Assembly (NCBI GenBank): GCA_023653785.1
Contig: JAMKCH010005400.1
Coordinates: 1-64,000 of the forward strand
Length of the DNA: 64,000 bases
Direction of reading: 5' to 3'
From: Ophioderma brevispina
Lineage: Eukaryota; Echinodermata; Ophiuroidea; Amphilepidida; Ophiodermatidae
Shown here: piece after piece, positions 33,520-46,075 of the stretch
How positions within the stretch are numbered: the stretch's first letter is position 1
How the letters are laid out: every line of letters begins with the position of its first letter
The notes under the pieces: generated by a model
Told to the model about the DNA's origin: nothing
The model's database searches: none
The model's input: only the letters and a program-made list of their open reading frames with translations
Translations under genes and position numbers: made by a program

Positions 33520-34039
33520 TTGAAGTGGCGCATCTGTCACGTGGCAATTAAAGCGCCAAATAAATACTTCCTTTCGTTCTCATTGATCATTTCTGGTAAA
33601 ACGATTACGTGAATTATGAAGCAGAAAACTTATCTCACTTCCTTTTACTTTTTCGTAAGTGGCACTGGCAATGAGATGGGCTAAAGTGTTGATACCAATC
33701 TTTAAACAACCTAAGGTTTCTTAAACCGAGGTTGTCATAAATAGCATCCCTTCTTAAAGTTTTGAAAAGCTTTAAACATTTTAGGTCATTCATTTGTAAT
33801 TTTTGACCCTTAGGAGCCCAAAATAAACTATGACTTCTTTGTTGTAGACATCTGAGATGGGACAAAATACATTTTAAAAAACCTTTGTAATAAGAAAATT
33901 AATTTGGGATGCCTTTCCACAGATATCGAACGGCATTTCTATATTTTTGCAGGCTGATAGTGACTCTTTAAGGTCCGCCACGAGGAACAACAATTCCACT
34001 CTTGGTGCCTATTTCATTGACTGATGAACGTATAGATCC
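33520..34039. other. Intergenic DNA, one unrecognised frame
   Basis: A 76-codon minus frame (33865-33635) is rich in K, L and R with several cysteines and no family I can name. No supporting splice sites were examined with confidence. Confidence 0.35.
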
Positions 34040-34426
34040 TAGATAATGCAATTTATGGTGTATATCTGTAGCAAAACCGCGCTCATCGTCCGCTCCAGGA
34101 GCGACTCCACGTTGACATACTCGGTAGATCAGGGTTCGCTTGGTTTTCATGCGACATTCTACTCTCTTACGGAATAAACGTCAATACGATTGATGCAGTT
34201 TTATTCCGTTTAATACAAGAATCTAGTGTTTACCAACCCGAGCTTCAACGAAAACAAATCACCCTCAGAACACTTGAATAACCAACAATGGGAACGGTAA
34301 TTTGAGCGGTCACGGACGCTCCAGACCACCCACCCCCCACATTTAAAAACCGCTTCCAAGTTTATGAGCGCCTCCGGACGGACGATGACGAGGTTTTGCT
34401 ACAGATATACCACCATAACATTCTAA
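34040..34426. repeat. Inverted repeat with ~50-base arms
   Basis: Left arm 34051-34091 (TTATGGTGTATATCTGTAGC then AAAACC) pairs with right arm 34375-34420 (GGTTTTGCTACAGATATACC). Between the arms a second hairpin is formed by ACGGAATAAA and TTTATTCCGT (34161-34209). It is probably a degraded MITE. Confidence 0.6.
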
Positions 34427-35436
34427 TCGATGGCACCTTGGTACACACGATTATGTAAGAGGTAAATAACGGTGTGCTTGCAGCCAAGTAGTAAATATCT
34501 TGCTGATTCGTATCTCAGCATTAAACTTACAACATGATGTATCATTTCCACCGTATTTTACCAATAAAAATATTGCATTGAGCTATAGACATCAATCAAA
34601 TGTAACATTATGACCTGCGTTGCAACAAACGAGAAAACTGCAAACCCCTGTTCCCCTGTAATTGGTTTCAAACTAAATTTGCAAATACCTTATTTAAAAC
34701 ACACAAAAATGCCGACTTATTTCGAAAAAATTGAAACAAATCAACTCGAATCTTCTTGCACACTTTTAGAGTACCTCCCATCACGGTATCTAGGATATAT
34801 GACCATACAAAACATATGTTCTAAGTACCTTGGCTTGGATTTAATTTAGACATCAATGTAAATAAGGTCCCCACTGCATTTCCTGGAACAAAATGCTCTG
34901 TCAATATGAACGATTAAATCTTTCAACCACGATTTGTAGGCAAACACATTCAGTGAATATTCTTCTCATGCTTCCTACCGCCCGGTGCCGGAAGCAGTCG
35001 GCAACAGATGTATTAATTTCAAACAGCTATAGGAATCACATCATGGTGAATTCTTTCAAATGCTTCGATTTTTTAAGGGCAATCGAAATGGTTGTAATCG
35101 CGTACATTCAAAACGGTTTGTAACATGTTCAAGTGAATGTTTTCTCCTCCACTATTTATTAAATTGAAAGTTTCATTAAATTAGTAAATACAGATTTGGC
35201 GAAGTGATTTTACATAATGCACATATTCGCTTGACTCAATACTCTCTTAATAATACGATTATTTAATTGATTTCTGATAATACACAACATTTAATACAAC
35301 CACAAACGTTCATCATCATTTGCTGCTCTCTGAATACAATATATAAAAAAAATACGTACCATGTTAAAAGTATATCCTAGTTTTTTTAAGTAGTTACTTT
35401 AACACTTCTAAAATGATTACAATTCAGTTCTTTTTA
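34427..35436. other. Intergenic AT-rich DNA, no gene recognised
   Basis: Several 60-80 codon frames on the plus strand (34610-35123) lack any recognisable motif. Confidence 0.4.
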
Positions 35437-35510
35437 CGTGCGACGGTCAAAAATTTACCCGACGCGTCGGGTCAAAAATTTACCCGACGGCGTCGGGTCA
35501 AAATTGAGGC
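35437..35510. repeat. Tandem palindromic CCCGACG repeats
   Basis: TTTACCCGACGCGTCGGGTC and, directly after, TTTACCCGACGGCGTCGGG, each a near-perfect hairpin and joined by CAAAAA. The CpG content contrasts sharply with the AT-rich flanks. Confidence 0.8.
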
Positions 35511-36084
35511 GGGGAGGGGGGACCAATATATCATTACAAAAGTGCTCAAAAAATATTTTAGGTTGATATACGGTATTATTACCAATGGGAAGTAATATCA
35601 GTAACAAAATATGTTATTTCATTACAATATTCCACCTATATTTTATTTTACATTAATACCGACAAGTCAACATTTTGCCAACAGAATTCTGTAAATGGGG
35701 GGTCACACCCTCACACACCCTTATATATAGGGACGGTTCTGATTAAGGGTGCAAAATTTAAAATTATTTTCAGCCTTTTCATGGTGAATTTAACTCAATG
35801 TTATAACAAGTTCGAGTTGTGTATTTCCTTAATTTTAAATGGTAGGCCTATTCCACGATTGATTTTCCAACATACTGCGTGTGCATTTTCTGTTATCGAT
35901 AAGGTCAAGTGAAAACATCAAGTAAGCAAAACATAAAAAACATTCAACCCAGTTACGGTCAGCTTGTGATAATTTTCCACATTAAGGTGGAGTGCAAATT
36001 ACCTTTTGCCAATATTATATCAATCAAATGATGAGGTGGGACCCAGAACATGGTTATTAATATTATTTATCATATAGTTAAAAG
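35511..36084. other. Intergenic DNA, no gene seen
   Basis: Nothing supported. Confidence 0.4.
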
Positions 36085-36468
36085 ACTTAATGCAGTGGCG
36101 TAAATTTCTTGTTGACATTGGGGGGGATGGGGGTTGATAAAAATTTATGAATGAAACGAGGTTTGCTGAAAAGATTAATTACTGGCAAATGTGCGCGCGA
36201 AGCGCGCTGAATATTTGGCCATTTAGAAACTACAATCGTTAAATGTAATTGTAATTAGAACAAAATAGCTCCAAATGCGCGCGAAGCGCGCGGAAATTTA
36301 CCATTTTAAAACTATTATGGTAAAATATGAGGTTATTTTTGGTCAAAAACACATGAACGGGCATCAACATTGGGGGGATGATCGTATTGACCATCCCCCC
36401 TCATCAAATTATTGGGGGGGATATATCCCCCCATCCCCCCCCCCGGGATTTACGCCTATGACTTAATG
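36085..36468. mobile_element. hAT-type MITE with perfect 8-bp target duplication
   Basis: The element 36093-36460 starts CAGTGGCGTAAATTTC and ends GGGATTTACGCCTATG. ACTTAATG precedes and follows it exactly (36085-36092 and 36461-36468), the 8-base duplication expected of hAT transposition. Inside are two copies of TGCGCGCGAAGCGCGC (about 36191 and 36277) and G/C runs near both ends. No transposase. Confidence 0.9.
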
Positions 36469-37236
36469 TAACAATACAAACCATATGTAATTGTCGAGTC
36501 TAAAAAAATCACTGCAGTTTTTTCAAGTTTGAACAAAACCACATAAGCGCATTTAGAGGACAGTGGCTGCTGTAGATAATTATTAGCAACCTCGGTTCTT
36601 CTTTACAGAAACTCATAAATTTGTGAAAGACCCATTTTTTCCGGACTACAGAATAGATATATATTTTTTAAATCAATCTACGACATGTACAATATTTTTT
36701 TTCAGAAAGGGAAATATGTTCGCCAATGCGCAGAGTTCCTAAACGATGCATCATAAATTCTCGCGCCGTCAACAATTGCCTCGGAGAGGCGATGTAGATG
36801 CATCATGGAAAAAGTGGACATCCAGAGCTCGCGTAATACAAACAGGAACACGTCACTACTCACTTAGTTTGCCAATGACACATGGCCAATTGCGTGCTAA
36901 TGCACAATAAAAACGGCGTTTACAAAAGTATCCCTTTTCTTTCTTTCGATCACTACCAACTCTTTCGGGGACTGACTTTCAACATATGGAACGTTGGGCG
37001 GCGATGTCGAGCCTTGACGGTCAAAATTTGGACTGGTGGCAATGTAACCGATGGCGGGGCACAATTGTGAACTGCGAGCATGTCATCGGGCAGGTTTGAG
37101 GAGACAATGTATGGTTTCACTCGATATTGATAACTGGCTATTACTTTAGCCAAAATCTAGCGTGAGAAGTCAACTAAAGTCTCAAAAACATCTAGGGTGC
37201 CTCTCTGCAAATATACTTGGCTTGACAATCTCACTC
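36469..37236. other. Intergenic DNA, no gene recognised
   Basis: A CpG-richer patch at 36720-37080 has short frames on both strands without recognisable protein similarity. Confidence 0.35.
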
Positions 37237-37745
37237 TTTTGCATAATCATAATCATAATCATTTATTTTCCATAATAAAAAAACATACAAAAGCAGCAAA
37301 AAAATACAGCAAAAGGATGGTAGGAGGTTGCAACTAAAAGCAGAATGCTGATAGCGAGCACCCCCTTGATTAAAATATACATGTCAAACTACAAAGGACA
37401 CACATACATTGCACACACAACGCAAAAACAAGAACATACCCAAGAATGTCGTAAGCATGCAACCACAAATAAAAATAAATCAAATAATATCGATTAGGGC
37501 ACCAGCGTAACAAAAGAAACAGTCTACATGCTACAAATTATACAGAAAACTTACAAAAGTAAGTAGCAAATATTGAAGATTTTTTTAAAGGTTCGAAGAT
37601 TGCGATTTTAGACTGTTTGGCAAGTTATTCCATACTTTTGGCCTACAGTCAGCTGTTTGACCACCTGCAAAGGTATTCTGAAATCCTCTCGATTTCGAGT
37701 ATGTAATTTCTGATTGTTCAGGGATTGTAAAAAATCATCAAAAGA
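37237..37745 (-). pseudogene. LINE 3' end (CR1/L2-like RT C-terminus and tail)
   Basis: On the minus strand, 37650-37560 reads PKVWNNLPNSLKSQSSN... with a stop and then KNLQYLLL, the common C-terminal P(K)xWNxLP...FKxxLxxxLL ending of CR1/L2/Jockey reverse transcriptases. The insertion finishes in an ATGATT microsatellite (37240-37262 on the plus strand as AATCAT units), as CR1/L2 LINEs often do. The rest is missing. Confidence 0.7.
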
Positions 37746-38375
37746 ACGTGGTAGCAAGCTATTGGGTTATATTTAACATAAATATATACTTCTTTTGGTA
37801 AAATGTTAACTACTAGTCAGCATATTTATTTTAAACAAAGTGTCGGGAAATAAATATGGACTATTTGAAATTATTCTTAGGGCACGTTTCTGCAGACGAA
37901 AAATTTTTTTCATATTACTTTTATTGGCATTTCACCATGTAGCAGCCCATAATTTAAATTGGTAACACGAGTAACAGCATAGTTGGGTACATTGCATTTT
38001 GGGGTAAAATCATTTTAACTTGTTGAGAACTCCAATATTTCTAGAACATGATTTACAAAACCTTTTCAATAGTTCCTCCATGTCATATTTTCGTCAATCA
38101 TAATTCCGCGGAATTAGTTTCATGAACATTTCAACTTACCAGCCCATCTAAATAACATATCTGATCATACTATGTTACTTTGTCTGCATACGTGTGCCTA
38201 AATACCAAATTTGGGCCAAATTAATATAATTGGGTTAGTTTTCGAGCGCTTCGCTCGTTTAGAGCTTGTTGGAACATATCACGGGACGACTTGAGACTTT
38301 TTGTGTTTCCCCTGAATCTGCCTGTGTATGTTTACATGATTTCGTCTTGGAGATCCTTCAATCTCGTGAAACCTA
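37746..38375. other. Intergenic AT-rich DNA, no gene seen
   Basis: GAGCGCTTCGCTCG (38245-38258) is a CpG hairpin of the kind found inside hAT MITEs. Otherwise nothing. Confidence 0.4.
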
Positions 38376-38752
38376 TTAAAGGTGACAAGAGAGCTTTGGA
38401 GGCACCCTATATTTGGCATAATAGAAAAATCAAAAATTAAAAAAAAAAAACACTAATTTCATATGGAGTGACACTCAATAGATTTCTTACCCTTGTATTT
38501 GCTCAGAATGTCTTAAAAGAGAGAAAAATGCGATTTTTATTTGCTTTATTTCAATATAAAAACATAGGGGGAATTTCGTACTTGATCCTATACGAAATTA
38601 GAAAATTTCAAATTTTTGCTACCCAAAGAAATATTTCTCAACTTAATTCTTTCAGGTGGGGATATCTTTCATGCAAAGCTTTACATCAGGGCAAAATCAG
38701 TATTTTCTAGGGACACCTGATATGTGACAATCTCTCGTTTTGGCACCTTGTA
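38376..38752 (-). mobile_element. TTAA-type MITE family B, diverged copy
   Basis: Left TTAAAGGTGACAAGAGAG, right GACAATCTCTCGTTTTGGCACC. Read in reverse it follows the copies at 47939 and 49639: CATATCAGGTGTCCCTA, TTTTGCCCTGATGTAAAG, ATATCCCCACCTGAAAG, ATTTCGTATAGGA. The 80-codon frame inside is not a gene. Confidence 0.75.
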
Positions 38753-38860
38753 GAAGTAATTGAACTAATCAAATACATCCAACGAAATCAGTAAATTCTG
38801 AACATGAAAATGGCAAAAGCAGCAAAACTTTGTTTGTTTCTAGTTCATTATTTCAAGAAC

Positions 38861-39381
38861 TAAAGACCCCCAAAAAAGTAAACGCACATGTCAAATACCA
38901 CCATAGTACAAACAATTGGTTATACACAAAAACATCAAATGATATCAATAGTTGTTGTTGTTCTGCAAATTTTGACACCTTTCTCGGTCCATTGTGATCA
39001 ATATCGCCAACACAAAGTCCATTTTACGAAAATCGGAAAATGTGTCACATTTTGAAAGTTGCATCTGAAGACATTATTACAAGGTTTACACAACACAACC
39101 ATGCATTAAGTGACACACATTCACGGGAAGAAGCGGTCTTTCACTGAATGACAATCAATATGGGGTTTGGGGCTATACCTTTATTGCAACTTTTAAAAAA
39201 GGGAGAAGATTTTCTTATAATGTGTATTGGTTGGAATACTGATAGCAATGGGGCAAGAAGGGTATCAAAATTTACGAAAGAACACGCGACTATTGATAGA
39301 AATTTATTTTTTGCAAAGACCAATGGTTTTTAACTTATGTGGATATTTAGACATGCTGCGTTACTTTTTGGGGGGTCTTTA
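38861..39381. mobile_element. TA-flanked MITE (about 517 bp)
   Basis: AAAGACCCCCAAAAAAGTAA at the left and its inverse TTACTTTTTGGGGGGTCTTT at the right extend to about 40 pairing bases. TA lies at both outer edges (38861-38862, 39380-39381), fitting a Tc1/mariner-type insertion. Open frames of 60 codons on both strands in the middle are not recognisable. Confidence 0.75.
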
Positions 39382-39579
39382 GATAGATAGTACGCTTGTT
39401 GAAGCATTTGTTCTCCTTTCAGGTATATAATTGACTAATATACATATATTACTCTACATTTAGATAAAACTACATGTTACACACTTTTTCAATATTACAA
39501 TGGACCATGGATTTCTTTCAGATTCAACGTTGATCTTCATAGCATTCTTGGAACTTCAGATATAGCAAAGCCACTTCAA

Positions 39580-39662
39580 AATAATAATAATAATAATAAC
39601 ATTTTACCAGGAAAAGTAAATTTCAGATTTCAGATTGTATTTATCAATCAATCAATCAATCA
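39580..39662. repeat. AAT and ATCA microsatellites
   Basis: Six AAT units (39580-39599) and four ATCA units (39646-39661). Confidence 0.85.
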
Positions 39663-39799
39663 TCAGTTGCAAAATTATAACAGTAACTATTGTATATACA
39701 AATAGAATGATAATGTTGAAAAGAGAAGTGATAGTATAGAATAACAAATTACCGGTTATACATAATAATATAACAATAAATAACCTATATGCTGCTGAA

Positions 39800-42700
39800 C
39801 ATACCAGCATTAAGGGCGGAAGAAACCACCAGGTTCAACGGCCAGTGTGTTCCAGACTTTATAGTATCTGCTGCCTTGTAGACTCACCTGATTGCAGGAA
39901 AGGCTTGGAGAGACAACCCTGAGGATAAATCCGGAGTTGGAGTCCCGTAGGCGACTTACTGCTCTACTTAGCACCAGTTCGGCAACTCCTGCGACGCTGC
40001 TGGCACCAAACTGTATCGTTTCTCGACGTTCCTTTGGATTTGTCTTCAGCGTGGAGAGGGGGATTCATGTGCATGGGCAACATACGGATCTCCATAGCAA
40101 TTGCCCTGGCATCGCGCCCTGGAGAGGACACTCCAGCTTCGCTTCATAGCGTAGAACCAACACGGGAAGTAGCAGTTACCGTTTTTAAGCTACTTTGCTT
40201 GATTGGCGTAGAGCATAGCGCCAGGGGCTACTTCCGACGATGGGAGAGATCATCGCATCTCACTGGACAGCTACCGCCCGCCTTAAGCTGGGCAGCCCTC
40301 AGCCAATTAGGTGCTGTCCCGCCACAGTTAGTCTTCCTCATAGGGTGCATTGGGGATAGTGGAGGACCATTCAGAAAAGCTGACTGCAACTTCTGCACCT
40401 GGCAATCAAGATAGGAAACCCAAGAAGACAAACTCCCCTCAAGATGGGTATGTTGGAATGTGTGTACCATGACACCTGGTTTGAGTGACATCCAAAGATA
40501 TCACTGATACTCGCAAGACAGCATCATTAATAATGAGCTCCTAAGGCTTCAAGTCGAAAGAGCCACCTTACAAGAAAAACAGTCTAGCAGATTCGGGTAC
40601 AATCAAGGAAAAGGACTACACATCCTTTTGGCAAGGGAATCAGCCGAGAACCTCGTGAATTTGGCGTTGTTTTTGCAGTTAGTAACTCCATACTGAGTTC
40701 AGTGGAGCCTGGTAACGGTGGATTCAGAACGCCTTCGGACACTTCGCCTTCACACCAGGCGATGGCCCGTATCCATCATCAAGTGTTTAGGCTCCACCTG
40801 GGACTTCCACTTCTGAAGCGGATTAATTCTATGACAACCTTGAAACCGTAATCAAGGGTTTCCCAAGTGATGAACACCATCATTCTCCTGGGTGAGTTCA
40901 ATGCGAGAGTGGGTTCTGACACAGAGTCCGGGCCATCTGCTTTTTTTTTTTTGACACTTGGTGTCGGTAAGCCATGACAATGGACAACGTTCTCTGACTG
41001 TGCCCTCCACTAAACCTGTGTGGACAACACCTTTTTCCGACAAACCTCAGCACAAAGTATCCTGGCGTCACCCACGCTCCAAGCATGGCATCAACTTGAC
41101 CTGATCATCACAAGGCGATATTCATCAATGCCATCAACCTCACTCGGTCTTACCATAGTGGCAGACTGTGATACTAGATCATGCCTTGGTATGCTGTAGA
41201 TTCGACTGCAACCAAAGAGGATACACCGCTCTAAAAAAGCTGGTAACCACGAATCAATACCATCACGATGCAGCAAGCGGAGAGAGTTGAGCAATTTGCT
41301 TTCCATCAAGGCTCATGGCTTGGTGGTCATAGGGTGTGACTGAAACAGAAAATGGACTATTCTGCGTGAGACAATTCAGAGTCAGCATTCGGTATCTTTG
41401 GAAGAAAATCCAAGCAGAACAACGATTGGTTTGAGGCCAAGTCAGGCGTACTAACTCCAGTCGTTGAAGCCAAAAGAGCAGCGTTAGGCGAGTATAAGAG
41501 GGCACCCCCCTCCACACACAACCTAGATTCGCTTCAAGCAGCGAGAAGTGACGTTCAGCAGAACGGCAAGGAAGTTGTGCCAATGAATTACTGGCGGAGC
41601 CTGAGCGAGAAATACAAACCCGCTTCGGAAACGGCAACATCAGAGCTATGATGAGGGATAAAGAAGGTGTCGGGCTCTCAGTGCAAAACAGCGCCCCTCA
41701 AATCACCAGTGTGACGTCATCAAAGACAGAAGTAAGCAGATGGAGCTCTGGGTGGAACACTTTTCTGAGCCTACTCTAAAGAAAAGGATGTTACAACCTT
41801 CAGCCTTGAAAAGTCAAGAGTCTTCCTTAAATGGTGCCCTAGATGCTTGTACCTACAGTGGATGAAACGGACGGCATCGACAGTCTATCTCCGGAAAAAG
41901 CCCCGGGGAATGCTGGAATACCACCAGACTTGATCAAGCTGTAAATGCTATCTGCTTCACCCATTACATGTCGTTCTCTGTCAATTGCTGGGAGGACGGA
42001 GCTTGTACCACAGGACATGCTGCGACTCAAGAGATCATCACCTCTCCAGAACAAAGGGAAAGAAGTGATGACAACAATTATAGGGGTTTTTCCTCATTAG
42101 TAATGTCGGCAAAGTTTTTGCCCGTGTTGCGTTGATGCTGTCTTCAAGTCATGGATGAACGGGTGTATTCTGAGTCTCAGGGCGGATTTCGTGCTGGCAT
42201 ATCTACGATCGATAGATCTTTCCATACGCCAATTACAGGAGAAGTGCAGAGAACAATTCAGACGCACTCTACATTGCGTTCATAGACCTGACAAAAGCCT
42301 TTGACCTGGTTAGCAGGATGGACTGTTCCAAATCCTCCAGAAAATTTGGCTGTCCACCAAGGCCTCTGAGCATCATCAGATCTGTCCACACTGACATGAA
42401 AGCAAACGTACAGTTTGCGCAGCCTATCAGAGCCCGTTGACATTGCAGTGGTGTTAAGCAAGGATGTGTTTCGGCCCCAACGCTCTTTGGGATATTTCTT
42501 TTCAGTACCTCTGAAGCTAGCATTCGGTACAGCCACAGACGGCCATCTACATGAACACCAGGTCTGATGGTCGGCGCTTCAATCCTGCACGCCTGAGAGC
42601 TAAGACAAAGGTTCGTCAGATAGTGATTCGGGACATGTTGTTTGCTGATGATGCTGCCATTACTTCACTTCCAGAGGAACTTCAGTTGCTCAAGATCGCT

Positions 42701-43625
42701 TATCACGGCCTGTAAGGACTCGGACTTGGCATCAGTTTGAAGAAAGACAAATGTCCTTGCCCAAGCTGCTCAAGAACCACCTGTCATCGCAATCGACAAT
42801 TACACACTTGAGGTTGATTCAGGACTTCAACTACTAGGGTCCACCATCAGTGACAGTCTGTCCTCTCGATGCAGAATTCGGGCAAACGCATTGGTAAAGC
42901 TGTAGCACTTTGCCCGGCTTACAACGCTTGTGTGGGAAAATCCGAAGTTGTCCATTAAGACAAAGGTAGCAGTTTACAACACCTGCCATATCAGCAAATT
43001 ACGGATGGTAGTGAGACATGGATTACATACTCTAGGCATGAGAAGAGACTCAACAGCTTCCATCTGAGCTGTATTAGATGCATTCTAGGTGTCACTTGGA
43101 AGGACATGGTGCCAAATTCAGAGCTCTGATAGAATTGGACTCCACACCAGCTATACATTTCTCCGAACCAACGCAGACTCCGATGGCTGGGCCATATCCG
43201 TCGAATGGAGGATGGCCGTCTACCGATAAGATATCAGGTATGCTGAGCTTACCAATTGGCAGAGGAAAGTTGGTCGACCATGCTCCGCTACAAGGATATT
43301 TAAGCGTGAGATGTGTTATACCTGAACATCGAAATTGGGTGCTGGGAGAAACTTGCTGACAATCGTCACCTTTGGCGGAGAACAGTGAAGCACCACCTTG
43401 AGCTTGAGAACAACAGATCATCAGCCAGTTTTAGAAGCAGAGCTAAAAGAAATCGGCACAGATCCTTGGCTATCAAGCTGTGACTCCCCTTATGTAGCAC
43501 CTTGCAGAGCTGTCACTCTAGGATTGGCCTCTTCAGCCATAGACGGCGCTGTCACCTAACCTGTGACTCAATGAGGGCGCTTTATCCATAGTCCTTGCGA
43601 CTGACGGAGGCCATGAATGACAATG
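39800..43625 (+). pseudogene. Nearly full-length but dead LINE with endonuclease and reverse transcriptase
   Basis: Read on the plus strand with many frameshifts, this retains the order of a non-LTR retrotransposon of about 3.8 kb. It opens with a 5' region (39800-40440), then the AP-endonuclease start WNVCTMTPGLSD (40453), ATLQEKQSS and SSVEPGNGG, the endonuclease motif ILLGEFNARVGSD (40882-40920, E replacing the usual D), and HQLDLIITRR (about 41088-41117). RT blocks follow: EKAPGNAGIPPDLIK (41893), DLTKAFDLV (42285), GVKQGCVSAPTLFGIF (42450) and the catalytic FADD in MLFADDAAI (42634-42660). It closes with CHSRIGLFSHRRRCH (43511-43555), a common C-terminal finger of this LINE type. Numerous stops make it inactive. 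A T run at 40941-40952 breaks the endonuclease. Confidence 0.9.
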
Positions 43626-44030
43626 ATAATGTGAACAGTGAGACCGAACACTTCAAAATATAAAATTTGTATTTCATGTAAATTCCCTTTTAACACTTCA
43701 TGGAAGCTCTAAAAAACTACGAATAATTTTTTTACTCATGTAAAATTAGAAAGGTGCCAAAATTTGTAACATAATCTTTTGAAATCACATTCTGATCACA
43801 TAATTGGCTAATTTTTTGGCATCTTCTATTTTCATATAGAATCCAAATAGCATCGATATCCATTTTTAGAGCCATTTTAAATTGTTGGGGAACAACAAAA
43901 AATGTATTTTCTCAACAACCGAGCATCGTTCTTTTAATTGCTGCAATTTGTACAACTCGAACTGTTTTGGATGGGCTAATATCCCTATTTTCCGTTCGTT
44001 CGACTGAGTGACTTCCTTAAAGGGTGCAGG
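43626..44030. other. Spacer, no gene seen
   Basis: AT-rich, with no feature. Confidence 0.4.
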
Positions 44031-44035
44031 CTGTG

Positions 44036-44965
44036 TTGCTGCTGCTTTTGCTGCTACGGCACTGCTTATGCGGCTTATAACTCCTACTACTTACTGCTGC
44101 TGCTCGCTACTGCTACTCCTTGGCTGCTACTGCTCTGGTTACTACTACTAACTGCGCTGCTTGCTACTGCTGCACTATTGCTGCTACTTTGCTGCTCCTA
44201 CTGCTGCTGCTGCTCCGACTACTGCGACTCTGCTACTACTGCTGCTGCTACGCGCTGCTACGTCTACTTACTGCTGCTATGCACTGGTACTACTAGCTGC
44301 TGCTACTGCTACTGCTGTTACTACTGCTACTACTGCTGGCTGCTACTAGCTACTACTGCTTCTGCTTGCTACTGCTGCTGCTACTGCTACTACTCCTCGC
44401 TCTGCTACTGCTGTCTTTCTGCTGCTGCTACTACTAACTACTACGGCTGCTGCTACTACTACTACTGCTGCTCTACTACTACTACGCTGCTGCTACTCTA
44501 ACTGCTGCTTGTGTTTATTATACGCTGGCTGCTACTGTCTGCTGGGCTACTTCTACTAACTGCTGCTCATTGCGTTGCTAACTGCTACTACTGCTGCTGC
44601 TACTGCTGCTGCTAACTGCGGTTACTACTTTGCTGCACTACTGGCTGCTACTAACTGCTGCTGCTACTTACTGCTGTTACTTCTGCTGCTACTACTACTA
44701 CTACTACTACTACTAACTGCTGCTACTACTACTACTGACTGCTGCTGCTACTCCTACTACTGCTGCTGCTACTAGCTACTTACCGGCGCTGCTGTTACTA
44801 CTGCTGCTGCTACTACTTCTACCTATACTGCTACTACTGCTAGGCTTCTATTACGTACTGCTGCGCTACTACTACTACTGCTGCTATTGCTGCTACTATG
44901 CTGCTAACTGCTGCTACTTACTACTCTTACCGTTGCTGCTGCTATTACTACTAGCAGCTAACTAC
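44036..44965. repeat. 930-bp CTG/CTA trinucleotide array
   Basis: Imperfect CTG, CTA and CTC triplets with frequent phase slips across the whole stretch. All three plus frames stay open for long distances as poly-Leu, poly-Ala/Thr or poly-Cys/Tyr, which is an artefact of the repeat. Confidence 0.95.
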
Positions 44966-45885
44966 TCGCTGTTACTGTTTCTTTTTACTATTACCTTGTT
45001 GGTATGTTTTGTGTGTTTTACACACAATAAACGTTTTCTGGACACCCAAGATATACTTTCAACAGAACACCATCAAATCAATACATGACTTCCTACCGCT
45101 GCACTTTTCAAAATTATGTACAAGAGACCAAAAATAACAGACAACCTGACACGACTGACACGACATTAAAATAATATTATGTAGAAAATGTTGATCAGCT
45201 AATAAAGGTCATTGGTACATAGGACGCCATGAAGGCCAACAATTTTGTTCAAATTTTTGGAGAACTGCAACAAAACGGAAGAAATGTGGATTATTCAAAT
45301 GTCATAATAAGGATTATGAAAGCTAACTTGACATTAAAACTTGGAATTGAAACCGAATTGTACCATCCAATAAAGTCGGTTTCATATTACTTCAAGGACA
45401 AAGGTTATACCTCAGCAATACTCTAGTCCAATTCTTAAAAGATGTTCACACCCTTATGTAACCTCATCTTACAAAGGGGCGTATTGATCACCCCATCAAC
45501 ACTCCCTAACACGACTCTGGTCAAGTGCTTTGTTACATCCACCGATTATGGTCTGCCGTAAAAATTCGATGTTAGCGTGTGGTTTTCTACCCAAAAGGTG
45601 TATTCTTAACAACAATATTTTTATAGTTCGGGCATAGATGGGAATATACATTTTATATATTATAACTGGTTTATTTGCATCTTTTTGGGGCTGGCACCAC
45701 GATAAAATCTTAATTTTTTTTTTATTTAGTGCAAGATTGGATGTCCCCTAAACACTATGGTATCAACCAATCGCTGTTTATATTGGTACAAACTCACAAG
45801 CATTGGAACTATCAGACGATGATGCGATTGCACCATCTTGAAAAATAACCACACACTCTGTACCATTGCAATCCAAACCTTCTCC
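44966..45885. other. Intergenic DNA, no gene recognised
   Basis: A 65-codon frame (45229-45426) has no recognisable domain. Confidence 0.4.
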
Positions 45886-46075
45886 TTAAAGACACGAGGA
45901 CCTTTCCAGAAAGCAGTGCCTCCTTTTTTCGAACTCGCTCGTTTTTTTTTTTTTTTGCATATTCGGTCTATGTGTTCATCCAGCCCGCACGTAATCGGTG
46001 GTGCATGCTTACATTATACATCCACTGTCCGCATACTAGATCGAACGAATACTAAAGTGAACTAAAAACCATCGC
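45886..46075 (+). mobile_element. TTAA-type family A left part
   Basis: TTAAAGACACGAGGACCTTT, CCAGAAAGCAGTGCCTCC, TTCGAACTCG and GCATATTCGG follow the 5846 copy in order. No right terminus was found, so it is truncated or too diverged. Confidence 0.5.

Noticed and set aside
38468..38710. 80-codon frame as a small protein
   Set aside because: It lies inside a family B MITE, and the frame is not kept in the copies at 47939 and 49639.
39141..39333. Overlapping 60-codon frames on both strands
   Set aside because: They fall inside a TA-flanked MITE and have no recognisable protein features.
44161..44775. Poly-Leu, poly-Cys/Tyr and poly-Ala/Thr frames
   Set aside because: They are translations of a CTG/CTA trinucleotide array in different frames.
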